DNA of 64,000 nt. It comes from Nonomuraea polychroma. GTDB taxonomy: Bacteria > Actinomycetota > Actinomycetes > Streptosporangiales > Streptosporangiaceae. A program made the position numbers and the translations under genes. Location: positions 2,294,001-2,358,000 of the forward strand of contig NZ_SAUN01000001.1 in the NCBI RefSeq assembly GCF_004011505.1, written 5' to 3'. Of the stretch, positions 56,382 through 63,383 are shown in pieces; the stretch's first letter is position 1; the number at the start of each line of letters is the position of its first letter. The notes under the pieces were generated by a model. That model did not search any database and had not been told where the DNA came from. It worked only from the letters and a program-made list of their open reading frames with translations.

Positions 56382-56638
56382 GACGGTCATCGATGTGCGG
56401 CCGTACGAGGAGTACGCCGCAGGCCACATCGCCGAAGCCATCTCGATCCTGCTGAACTACCTCGCCGACCGCTCACGGATCTGCCGAGCGACTCGACCAT
56501 CGTGGCCTACTGCCGTGGCGCCTACTGCGAGCTCGCACATGAGGCCGTCCGTGCGCTGACGGCTCACGGCCCGCCGCGCCCTCCGTCTTGAAGACGGCAT
56601 GCTCGTGTGGCGCCTGTCCGACCTGCCCATCGCGATAT
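56382..56638 (+). pseudogene. Rhodanese-domain fragment with frameshifts
   Basis: VIDVRPYEEYAAGHIAEAIS, then in other frames DSTIVAYCRGAYCELAHEAV and LEDGMLVWRLSDLPIAI, collinear with the rhodanese part of the ArsR-rhodanese protein at 48099-48776. At least two frameshifts. It faces the opposite way to the neighbouring desulfurase scrap, so the copy has been rearranged. Confidence 0.65.
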
Positions 56639-56670
56639 GACCCACTGATGGCACCATATCTCGCATTCTT

Positions 56671-56690
56671 AACTATATCTATCAGTAGTC
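56671..56690 (+). promoter_or_regulatory. Operator-like site A (ACTATATCT...AGTAGTC)
   Basis: AACTATATCTATCAGTAGTC shares ACTATATCT and AGTAGTC with the sites at 58058 and 62813 but with a spacer 3 nt shorter. It lies just after the stop of the AhpD-like gene, between convergent units. Confidence 0.4.
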
Positions 56691-56692
56691 GT

Positions 56693-57265
56693 CTAGGGAT
56701 CCGCGAGTTCGCCGACCCTCCGGAGCCCCAAGGCGTTCGCCAGGCGCGCAACGGCGTTGAACTGGCATATCTCCCATACCGCCTCCAGGATCTGCTCCTG
56801 ATCCCAGCCGGCCGCCCGCAACCGGTCGAAGTCGCCGTCCTCGATCCGGTGCGCCTCATGCGTCACGCGAGCCGCGAAACGCAGTAACTCGCGAACGTTT
56901 TCGGGGATCGGCATGCCATCGACATCGGGTATGGCAAGGCTCTCCACCAACCGCGGGTCGGCGTCGATGAGCGTGAGGAAGAACGTATGGGCGTCCGCGC
57001 AGTAACGGCAGGCCACCTCACGGGACACGAACGCCGCGATCAGTTCCTTCACCTCACGCGGCAGGACCCCGATGGAGAACATCGATTGGTAGCCCACCCA
57101 GAAGACCTCGAGCAGATCCGGTCTGCCGCTCAGAAGCTTGAACACATCTGGGACGAAGTCGAGGCCGAAGTGCCCACGGATGTCCGAGTAGAGCCGCGAG
57201 AGATCGCCGCTTGCGGCGGAATCCTGCACGATGGACACGCGTGCCCGAGGTGATCCAGATGCCAT
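56693..57265 (-). CDS. AhpD-like/carboxymuconolactone decarboxylase family protein
   Basis: 190 residues. Redox motif REVACRYCADAHTFF (CxxC, both codons TGC) with the downstream His; LPREVKELIAAFVSREVA and ELLRFAARVTHEAHRIEDGD are family stretches of AhpD-like peroxidase-related proteins. Divergent from the HxlR/SCP2 regulator gene with 88 nt between starts and an operator-like palindrome in between. Probably controlled by that regulator; peroxide or disulfide chemistry likely. Confidence 0.88.
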   Translation of the reverse strand: MASGSPRARVSIVQDSAASGDLSRLYSDIRGHFGLDFVPDVFKLLSGRPDLLEVFWVGYQSMFSIGVLPREVKELIAAFVSREVACRYCADAHTFFLTLIDADPRLVESLAIPDVDGMPIPENVRELLRFAARVTHEAHRIEDGDFDRLRAAGWDQEQILEAVWEICQFNAVARLANALGLRRVGELADP

Positions 57266-57296
57266 GACTCCTCCGGCTCAGTCCGGATTCCGGGTG

Positions 57297-57324
57297 TATT
57301 CTATCTAGAACTAAAGTAGTTGTC
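57297..57324. promoter_or_regulatory. Operator-like site B between divergent genes
   Basis: Contains the palindrome AACTA-AAG-TAGTT (57309-57321) and shares TAAAGTAGT with the site at 62813. It sits between the AhpD-like gene and the HxlR regulator. Confidence 0.5.
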
Positions 57325-57353
57325 GTAGCGACGATTGAAAAGGAGTGCGCGCC

Positions 57354-58016
57354 ATGAGCCACTCGCGCAGGTACTACGGGCAATACTGTGGCCTTGCCTC
57401 CGCTCTCGACGTCATTGGTGAGCGCTGGACGCTTCTGATCGTGAGAGAGCTGCTGCTCGGCCCCAAGCGGTACGGTGAGCTGCTCGCTGCCTTGCCTGGC
57501 ATGGGGACCAACCTGCTTGCTGATCGCTTGAAATTCCTTGTCGAGAACGGCGTTCTGACCAAGCCCGCCAACCGGGACCAGGGCTACGCGTTGACCGAGG
57601 TCGGCCGCCAGCTTCGCGATCCCGTGCTCAAGCTTGCCAACTGGGGCATGGGATTCCTCGGCAGGCCCGACGATGACCTGGAAGTGCGGCCTCACTGGGG
57701 CTTCCTGGCCGTGCAGTCCATGATCGATGCGAATCGTGCCGGCGATGTGGACGAAGCGTACGAGTTCCATGTGGATGACGTGGTGTTCCATATTCAGGTC
57801 GCGGATGGCCAGGTCAAGGCCCTGGAAGGTCCTTACGGGGGCGAGGCCGCCATGGTCGCCCGCACGGACGCGTACACGTTCGTGGAGATCGGCGCGAAGC
57901 GCCTGACGCCGTTCGAAGCCCTCGCCTCGGGGCGCCTCTCGATGATCGGGGATGTGGAGTCCATCATGCGCTGCAGCGCCTTGCTGGGACTGGCTCCGGG
58001 AACGCCCACTCACTGA
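57354..58016 (+). CDS. HxlR-family regulator with C-terminal SCP2-like domain
   Basis: 220 residues. YYGQYCGLASALDVIGERWT then LLIVRELLLGPKRYGELLAA is the HxlR winged helix with its conserved N-terminal Cys. Residues 110-215 (VRPHWGFLAVQSMIDANRAG, VFHIQVADGQVKALEGPYGG) resemble the SCP2-type domain found in some HxlR proteins. ATG 57354 has AAGGAG 8 nt upstream; GTG 57345 is less likely. It stands between the AhpD-like gene and selD and is the best candidate for the protein that binds the shared operator. Confidence 0.88.
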   Translation: MSHSRRYYGQYCGLASALDVIGERWTLLIVRELLLGPKRYGELLAALPGMGTNLLADRLKFLVENGVLTKPANRDQGYALTEVGRQLRDPVLKLANWGMGFLGRPDDDLEVRPHWGFLAVQSMIDANRAGDVDEAYEFHVDDVVFHIQVADGQVKALEGPYGGEAAMVARTDAYTFVEIGAKRLTPFEALASGRLSMIGDVESIMRCSALLGLAPGTPTH

Positions 58017-58055
58017 TCTAAAGCATCTAGCACGGCGTACCCGAAAAGGAACGTC

Positions 58056-58084
58056 TTGACTATATATCTTCATAGTAGTCTACT
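58056..58084 (+). promoter_or_regulatory. selD promoter with operator GACTA-N13-TAGTC (site C)
   Basis: TTGACT at 58056-58061, 17-nt spacer, TCTACT at 58079-58084 as a plausible -35/-10 pair. The inverted repeat GACTA...TAGTC (58058-58080) covers the -35 and the spacer. The same 23-bp design recurs at 62813-62835. Start of transcription would leave a leader of about 85 nt. Confidence 0.65.
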
Positions 58085-58175
58085 TGCGGTGAGATCGCTG
58101 TTCAGCAGGACCTGACAAGGCCTCGAGATCTCTCTCGCCGGGGTGCGATGGCGCATAGACAGTGGGAGTGTTGCG

Positions 58176-59246
58176 ATGAGCGAGCTGACCGTGGAAAGCG
58201 TTCGCCTGACCTCACTGTCCCCGGGGGCGGGGTGTGCGTGCAAGCTACGCCAGGGTTCCCTGACCCAGCTCATGAGCAGCCTCGGTCCTCTCCCTCAGCC
58301 GATGAACGAGAACCTGCTCATCGGCTTGTCAGAGGGCGATGATGCCGCGGTCCTCAAATTGAACCAGGATCAGGCGCTCATCGTGACGACGGACTTTTTC
58401 ACCCCGATCGTGGACTCTCCTTTCGACTGGGGACGCATTGCCGCGGCCAACGCCCTTTCCGACGTGTATGCGATGGGCGGGCATCCGACGATCGCGCTGA
58501 ACCTCGCCGCCTGGCCGGCCGACGACCTGCCGATCGACATGCTCGGAGAGGTAATGCGCGGAGGCGCCGCCGTGGCGACGTCGGCCGGTTGCGCGGTGGT
58601 GGGCGGCCACACCATCGACGACGCCGTGCCCAAGTACGGCATGGCCGTGGTCGGCATGGTCCACCCGGATCGGCTCCTGTCAATCGACCGCGTCCAACCA
58701 GGCGATCGGCTCATCCTGACCAAGCCTCTGGGTACGGGGGTCATTTCCACCGCCATCAAACAGGAGGCGGCGGGTAATGACGTTGTCCGCGCGGCGGTCA
58801 GGTCGATGACCACGCTCAACTCATCGGCCAGCGAGGTGGCCGTCGCGGCGGGGGTGTCCGCCGCGACCGACGTGACAGGCTTCGGGCTGCTCGGCCATCT
58901 CCACAGAATGCTGGCGGCCAGCGGCCTCAGCGCCGAGATCTACGCCGATAGAGTCCCTTTCCTTCCCGGGGCGTGGGAACTCGCCCAAGCAGGCTTTGTG
59001 TCCAGGGGCACCCGCGCCAACATTTCGTTCCTCGAATCGGCTGTCGACATCGCTGACGAGGTGAGCGTCGAGACCAGCATCCTGCTGCACGACGCGCAGA
59101 CCTCAGGCGGACTGCTCATGTCCGTGCCCCAACCCGCGGAGCAACTGCTGGAGGAGCTGTGGAGGCGCGGTCTTTATGCGACTTTGGTGGGAAAGGTGAT
59201 CGACGGAGACGCGGGCCGGATCGTGGTGACGGGCGAGCAGCCGTGA
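58176..59246 (+). CDS. selD: Selenophosphate synthetase, with UGU at the Cys/Sec active site
   Basis: 356 residues from ATG 58176 (GTGGGAGTG upstream). Makes selenophosphate from selenide and ATP. Catalytic loop LSPGAGCACKLRQG: residue 20 is the position of Cys17 in E. coli SelD, where many bacteria have selenocysteine, and Lys23 is the catalytic Lys. Codon 20 is TGT (58233-58235), the next Cys (22) is TGC. Metal/ATP motifs: GDDAAVLKL, TTDFFTPIVDSPFDWGRIAA, NALSDVYAMGGHP, GHTIDDAVPKYG. A hairpin follows codon 20 at 58243-58270. With the ACA anticodon of the local tRNA-Sec, residue 20 may be selenocysteine. First gene of selD-selA-selB-selC. Confidence 0.96.
   Translation: MSELTVESVRLTSLSPGAGCACKLRQGSLTQLMSSLGPLPQPMNENLLIGLSEGDDAAVLKLNQDQALIVTTDFFTPIVDSPFDWGRIAAANALSDVYAMGGHPTIALNLAAWPADDLPIDMLGEVMRGGAAVATSAGCAVVGGHTIDDAVPKYGMAVVGMVHPDRLLSIDRVQPGDRLILTKPLGTGVISTAIKQEAAGNDVVRAAVRSMTTLNSSASEVAVAAGVSAATDVTGFGLLGHLHRMLAASGLSAEIYADRVPFLPGAWELAQAGFVSRGTRANISFLESAVDIADEVSVETSILLHDAQTSGGLLMSVPQPAEQLLEELWRRGLYATLVGKVIDGDAGRIVVTGEQP
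58243..58270 (+). promoter_or_regulatory. Candidate bacterial SECIS hairpin in selD
   Basis: Outer stem AGCT/AGCT (58243-58246 with 58267-58270), internal loop, inner stem CAGG/CCTG (58251-58254 with 58259-58262), apical loop GTTC. The loop begins 19 nt after the TGT codon, with G at its first position, inside the 16-37 nt window usual for bacterial SECIS elements. Structure is drawn by eye. Confidence 0.6.
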
Positions 59247-59257
59247 GGTGACCAGGA

Positions 59258-60622
59258 ATGAGCAATGACGCACGCCGGGCGATTCCCAAGATGGATGTGC
59301 TCCTCGCCCATCCCTGGCTGGTCGAGCAGGTGGAGACCTGGGGACGGCCGGTGGTCGTTACAGCCGCACGACGCGTGCTCGAATACGCGCGCCTGGACAT
59401 AGGGGACGGCCACGAGCTGCCCTCGCTCGACGATCTCGCGCAGACGGTGGCCAAGGCCATCGAAGCACTGCGCGCCGGGCGGCTGACATCGGTCATCAAC
59501 GCGACCGGTGTGGTGCTGCACACCAACCTCGGGCGCGCTCCCCTGTCGGCGGCCGCGCGCGCGGCGATAGAGGACGCGGCGGGATACTCCACGGTCGAGT
59601 TCGACCTTCAGACCGGCCAGCGCGGCAAACGCGGCACCGCGGTGCGGGCCCTGGTGTGCGAGCTGACGGGCGCGCCGGCGGCACTGGTGGTCAACAACGC
59701 CGCCGCGGCCATCCTGCTCGCGCTGTCCGGCCTGGCCAAGGACCGCGAGGTCATTGTCTCTCGCGGGCAGCTGATCGAGATCGGCGGCGAGTTTCGCATC
59801 CCGAGCGTCATGGAGGCCGCTGGCGTCACTCTCGTGGAGGTTGGTACCACCAACCGCACGCATCTGAGCGACTACCGGAGCGCCATCACCGATCGAACGG
59901 CCATGCTCATGGTCGTTCACCCGTCGAACTACCGCATCGAGGGTTTCACCGCCCAGCCGCCGCTGTCCTCCCTGGTCGAGCTGGCGCGGGAGCATGGCAT
60001 ACCGCTGCTTCACGACATCGGCTCGGGCCTGCTGCATGGCTCGATGGGAGATGAGCCGACGCTGGAGGACAGCCTGCAAGCGGGCGTGGACCTCGCCGTG
60101 TTCTCCGGCGACAAGCTGCTCGGCGGTCCCCAGGCCGGGATCATCGTCGGTCGCGCGGATCTGGTCACCCAGCTGAGCCGTCATCCCATCGCACGCGCCG
60201 TACGGATCGACAAGCTCAACTTGGCGGCCATGGAGGCGACGCTGCTCTCGCATCTGAAGGGCCGGCTCGACGACCTTCCGGTGTGGCGGGCGCTCAAGCT
60301 CACTCCCGAGGACATCCGCCCGCGTGCGGAGACGCTGGCCGCGCTGTTTGGCTCGGCCGCCCGCCTGCGCCGAGGGGTCAGCGTGGTGGGAGGCGGCAGT
60401 CTGCCGGGCGAGGGATTGCCGAGCGTTCTGGTCGACATCGATCCCGCACCGATCAGTGAGGCGGTCGCGATGGCCCGGCTCCGGACCGCCGATCCGCCTG
60501 TCATCGCCCGTACTGAGAAGGGGCGTGTCGTCGTCGACCTCCGCACAGTTCCGCCGGAACAGGACCAGCTGCTGGGCGAGATCCTCCTCGCCATGCTGAA
60601 GGCGAGCGACAACCCAACCTGA
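59258..60622 (+). CDS. selA: L-seryl-tRNA(Sec) selenium transferase
   Basis: 454 residues. PLP Lys in LAVFSGDKLLGGPQAGIIVG; NATGVVLHTNLGRAPLS and HDIGSGLLHGSMGDEPTLED are SelA signature stretches. Converts Ser-tRNA(Sec) to Sec-tRNA(Sec) with selenophosphate; decameric in E. coli. Starts 11 nt after selD. Full length with no visible damage, so the pathway is probably functional. Confidence 0.97.
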   Translation: MSNDARRAIPKMDVLLAHPWLVEQVETWGRPVVVTAARRVLEYARLDIGDGHELPSLDDLAQTVAKAIEALRAGRLTSVINATGVVLHTNLGRAPLSAAARAAIEDAAGYSTVEFDLQTGQRGKRGTAVRALVCELTGAPAALVVNNAAAAILLALSGLAKDREVIVSRGQLIEIGGEFRIPSVMEAAGVTLVEVGTTNRTHLSDYRSAITDRTAMLMVVHPSNYRIEGFTAQPPLSSLVELAREHGIPLLHDIGSGLLHGSMGDEPTLEDSLQAGVDLAVFSGDKLLGGPQAGIIVGRADLVTQLSRHPIARAVRIDKLNLAAMEATLLSHLKGRLDDLPVWRALKLTPEDIRPRAETLAALFGSAARLRRGVSVVGGGSLPGEGLPSVLVDIDPAPISEAVAMARLRTADPPVIARTEKGRVVVDLRTVPPEQDQLLGEILLAMLKASDNPT

Positions 60623-60639
60623 GCACGAAGGACACGGCC

Positions 60640-62400
60640 ATGCATGTCGTAGCGACAGCCGGACACGTCGACCATGGTAAGTCGACGCTCGTCCGCGTGC
60701 TGACCGACACCGACCCCGACAGGTGGGCCGAGGAGCGTCGGCGTGGCATGACGATCGATCTGGGCTACGCCTGGACGAAGCTCCCGTCAGGGGAATGGCT
60801 GGCGTTCGTCGACGTGCCGGGACATGAACGCTTTGTCACCAACATGCTGTCCGGTGTGGGCCCCGTGCCCGCCGTCATGATCGTGGTCGCCGCCGACGAA
60901 GGCTGGATGCCGCAGTCGGCGGAGCATCTGGCGGCCATCGACGCACTCGGCGTCCGGGATGGCCTGCTCGTGGTGACCCGAAGCGACAGAGAGGACCCGG
61001 AAACCGCGATAGCCGAGGCCCAATCGGAGATCGTCAACACCTGTCTCGGTGAGGTGGAAGCGGTCGCCGTCAGTGGCATCACGGGTGACGGGATACCCGC
61101 ACTCCGCTCGGCGCTCAGCCGCCTCGTGCGGAGGTTGCCCGCACCCGATGACGCCGCTCCGGTGAGGCTGTGGGTGGACAGATCGTTCACTATCAGGGGC
61201 AGCGGGACAGTCGTCACCGGCACGCTTCCCGCGGGAAGAGTACGGGTCGGCGACGAGCTGTTGCTCGCCCCTGGTGGGGCCCGCGTCCGAGTACGGGGTC
61301 TTGAATCGCTCAAGGAACGAGTGGACACCGTAACGGCCGTGGCGCGCGTGGCGGTCAACCTCAGAGGAGTGGACAAGGGCGCGGTGACCCGTGGCATGGC
61401 GCTGGTGACCCCGGAACACTGGACGATCACCGACCAGATCGACGTGCGACTGAGGGGTATAGCAGCGGAAGTCCTGCCTCGCGAGCCGAGCCTGCATATC
61501 GGTTCCGCTTCGACCGCCGTCTACGTGCGGCCACTTGGCCCTGACACCGCCCGGTTGACCTTGGCCTCACCCCTGCCGCTCCATATCGGTGATCGCGCGA
61601 TCCTGCGTGATCCGGGATCGCGGCGTATCGCCGGACTCACTGTCCTGGACGTGTGCCCACCGCCGATCAAACGCCGGGGCGGAGGAGCGACGATGGCACG
61701 TGAGCTCGCGGGCTGGCCGGAGGTGCCGGACGCCCAGGTCCTGCTGAGCCGGCACAAGCTCCTGCGCAGGGCCGATCTGGTCGTGATGGGATGTGAGCCG
61801 CAAGGCCGGCCTGTCGCGGGTGATTGGCTGGCCGATCCTGCCCATTGGGAATCGCTCCGTACGGATCTGACCGAAGCCGTTGCCAAGCATGCCGCCAACC
61901 ATCCGCTGGATCCCGGACTCACTGTCGACGCGGCGCGGCAACAACTGGGCCTGCCGGACAGGCGCCTTGCCGAGGCTCTGGTTCAGCCGCCCTTGCGACT
62001 TGAGGCCGGTCGGATCGTCCGTCCATCACAGGGGCCTAGCCTCCCGCCTGAAGTGACAGAAGCGGTCGACCGGCTCCGCCAGGACCTTGAACGCTCCCCG
62101 TTCCAGGCCCCCGAGGCGTCCCGTCTGGCGCAACTGCGGCTGACCGGCAGGACCTTGGCCGCCGCGGCCCGGGCGGGAGCGGTGCTCCGCATCGCCGACA
62201 CGGTCGTGCTGTTGCCGGAGGCCGAAGCGGAGGCGGTGCGGATCCTCGGCGAGCTGCGCCAGCCGTTCACAGCCAGTGAGGCAAGGAGAGCGCTCGACAC
62301 CAGCCGTCGGGTGGTCATCCCGTTCCTGGAGTTTCTTGATCAACGAGGACACACCGTTCGTGTGGACGGTAACTCGAGACGGCTCAAAATCAATAAGTAG
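60640..62400 (+). CDS. selB: Selenocysteine-specific elongation factor
   Basis: 586 residues. G1 TAGHVDHGKSTLVRVL (residues 6-20), G3 DVPGHERFVTNM, G4-type VVTRSDRED, then two beta-barrels and C-terminal winged helices (VIPFLEFLDQRGHTVRVDGN at the end) that bind the SECIS hairpin. Starts 17 nt after selA. Delivers Sec-tRNA at a codon marked by a SECIS. If the tRNA really reads UGU, this SelB and its hairpin specificity must decide which UGU codons are recoded. Confidence 0.97.
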   Translation: MHVVATAGHVDHGKSTLVRVLTDTDPDRWAEERRRGMTIDLGYAWTKLPSGEWLAFVDVPGHERFVTNMLSGVGPVPAVMIVVAADEGWMPQSAEHLAAIDALGVRDGLLVVTRSDREDPETAIAEAQSEIVNTCLGEVEAVAVSGITGDGIPALRSALSRLVRRLPAPDDAAPVRLWVDRSFTIRGSGTVVTGTLPAGRVRVGDELLLAPGGARVRVRGLESLKERVDTVTAVARVAVNLRGVDKGAVTRGMALVTPEHWTITDQIDVRLRGIAAEVLPREPSLHIGSASTAVYVRPLGPDTARLTLASPLPLHIGDRAILRDPGSRRIAGLTVLDVCPPPIKRRGGGATMARELAGWPEVPDAQVLLSRHKLLRRADLVVMGCEPQGRPVAGDWLADPAHWESLRTDLTEAVAKHAANHPLDPGLTVDAARQQLGLPDRRLAEALVQPPLRLEAGRIVRPSQGPSLPPEVTEAVDRLRQDLERSPFQAPEASRLAQLRLTGRTLAAAARAGAVLRIADTVVLLPEAEAEAVRILGELRQPFTASEARRALDTSRRVVIPFLEFLDQRGHTVRVDGNSRRLKINK

Positions 62401-62469
62401 CCTGACCTGACATAACAGCAAAATGCAGAAATCATGCTGGACGAACTTCTATCGACACCATTGATGCGA

Positions 62470-62475
62470 TACAAT
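62470..62475 (+). promoter_or_regulatory. Probable -10 element of selC
   Basis: TACAAT ten nt before the tRNA 5' end, close to TATAAT. No good -35 at 17 nt; TCGACA (62452-62457) is too near. The tRNA may also be read from the selDAB transcript. Confidence 0.4.
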
Positions 62476-62485
62476 TCCAGGTGTT

Positions 62486-62578
62486 GGAGACGTTTAGGTG
62501 TCTGGTGGCCCTCACGGTCTACAAAACCGATGGGCGGCGTGATGCGTCGCCGGCGGGTTCGATTCCCGTCCGTCTCCG
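62486..62578 (+). tRNA. selC: tRNA-Sec with anticodon ACA (reads UGU)
   Basis: 93 nt. Acceptor GGAGACG/CGTCTCC (7 bp, eighth position T-C), D arm with loop TGGT, anticodon loop CTACAAA (62519-62525) closed by CGGT/ACCG, very long variable arm (GGCGGCG/CGTCGCC, 7 bp, loop TGATG), T arm GCGGG-TTCGATT-CCCGT, discriminator G, no encoded CCA. The long variable arm, 5-bp T stem next to a long acceptor and G73 define tRNA-Sec. Standard selC has CTTCAAA (anticodon TCA); here position 34 is A (62521), giving ACA. One-base bulges are needed in the D stem (T62499) and anticodon stem (A62530). Directly behind selB and before a strong terminator. Confidence 0.92.
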
Positions 62579-62584
62579 CTAAAT

Positions 62585-62614
62585 GGAGGCCCCGCACGGC
62601 GGGGCCTCCTTTTT
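62585..62614 (+). terminator. Rho-independent terminator of the sel operon
   Basis: 11-bp stem GGAGGCCCCGC / GCGGGGCCTCC, 3-nt loop, followed by TTTTTATTT. Six nt after the tRNA-Sec 3' end. Confidence 0.95.
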
Positions 62615-62617
62615 ATT

Positions 62618-62740
62618 TCACGACGACTCTTTAGTGGTAGGCCGGGAATCTTTAGGAGTACGGCGCATTCCTTTAGGAGCACTCGCCGGATCCTCTGCCG
62701 GCGCCTCATTCGCCACAAGGTCGATCTCCACCGCCTCCAC
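62618..62740 (-). CDS. Possible 40-residue peptide
   Basis: From GTG 62740 the frame reads MEAVEIDLVANEAPAEDPAS then APKGMRRTPKDSRPTTKESS and stops at 62618. GGGAGGAG lies 11 nt upstream. Acidic first half, Lys/Arg/Thr-rich second half. Third-position base choice is protein-like, but a 3' remnant of a lost gene is equally possible. Divergent from the 62894 gene, with the shared operator 73 nt from its start. Confidence 0.35.
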   Translation of the reverse strand: MEAVEIDLVANEAPAEDPASAPKGMRRTPKDSRPTTKESS

Positions 62741-62810
62741 CTGGGGGAACGCTCCTCCCGTCAGGAAAATGGTGACATTTCACCCCCGAGACGACCACCT
62801 CAGCACATGC

Positions 62811-62839
62811 TTGACTATATCTCTTTAAAGTAGTCCAAT
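62811..62839 (+). promoter_or_regulatory. Promoter with operator GACTA-N13-TAGTC (site D)
   Basis: TTGACT at 62811-62816, 17-nt spacer, TCCAAT at 62834-62839. Inverted repeat at 62813-62835, same arms and same length as the selD site; 17 of 23 positions or so are identical. Ahead of the unknown gene at 62894. Confidence 0.65.
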
Positions 62840-62893
62840 GAATGAGATGTCCAGAGAGGTAACACCAGGTCGAGGAACACACGGGAGCGCCAC

Positions 62894-63337
62894 ATGACAA
62901 TCGCGGAAAGCCCTGCCACCACTCTCACTCCTGACGTCGCCTCACTGCTCGAAGAATTCCGCGGCACTTTCGTTCCGGTCGCCGCGGACTTCCTCGAGGG
63001 GCGGATCTCGGCCAACGAACTGCGCAGGCGTTGGAAGCCGTTTTACACGGGGACCTTCCGGGAGTACGACCGCACTGTGGAGCGGGTGTGGCGGGATTCG
63101 ACCGGCACGGACGGCACCCTGGAGACGGGCTCGCCGCTGGCCGACCCCGTCCACGAGCTCCCCCTCAAGCACTTCCCGGTGAGCGTGGCGCAGAACAACC
63201 TCGATCGCCTGATCGAGGTCCTCGCGACCGAACTCGGAGACCGGACGGTCAAGGACACCGAGAGGCTCGAGCGGAAGATCGACTTCGCGCACGTCGTCGA
63301 TTCTCTCGATGAGCTCATGCAGTCACTCGCCAAGTAG
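62894..63337 (+). CDS. Unknown 147-residue protein under the shared operator
   Basis: 147 residues, no Cys, mostly helical. VASLLEEFRGTFVPVAADFL, GRISANELRRRWKPFYTGTF and LDRLIEVLATELGDRTVKDT are the main stretches; I do not recognise the family. GGGAG stands 9 nt before ATG 62894. It is 46 nt from the next gene, which may encode a UGU-programmed selenoprotein, and shares the selD operator. A chaperone, partner subunit or substrate-binding role is open. Confidence 0.75.
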   Translation: MTIAESPATTLTPDVASLLEEFRGTFVPVAADFLEGRISANELRRRWKPFYTGTFREYDRTVERVWRDSTGTDGTLETGSPLADPVHELPLKHFPVSVAQNNLDRLIEVLATELGDRTVKDTERLERKIDFAHVVDSLDELMQSLAK

Positions 63338-63383
63338 GCGGTGACATCGAGCAACAGTAAAAATCCAGACGAAAGGTTCAATT

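Noticed and set aside
56693..57265. Selenocysteine in the CxxC motif of the AhpD-like protein
   Set aside because: Both codons are TGC, which the ACA anticodon would not be expected to read, and no hairpin follows.
57387..57389. TGT codon at the conserved N-terminal Cys of the HxlR regulator next to selD, as another UGU selenocysteine site
   Set aside because: No hairpin with the GGTTC apex lies 16-37 nt downstream; only a CGCTC/GAGCG pair with a 14-nt loop is seen. Ordinary Cys is the simpler reading.
60640..62400. TGT codons in selB as recoded sites
   Set aside because: The TGT codons in TCLGEVEA and MGCEPQ are not at active positions and lack the hairpin design.
62486..62578. Amber (CUA) anticodon for the tRNA-Sec, since CTA occurs in the loop
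   Set aside because: Placing CTA at 34-36 would need a loop GTCTACA closed by non-pairing bases; the CGGT/ACCG stem fixes the loop as CTACAAA and the anticodon as ACA.
62629..62691. CTTTAG repeated three times at 21-bp steps as a CRISPR or operator array
   Set aside because: Only six bases are shared and the repeats fall in codon phase of the small minus-strand frame; too short and too few for CRISPR.
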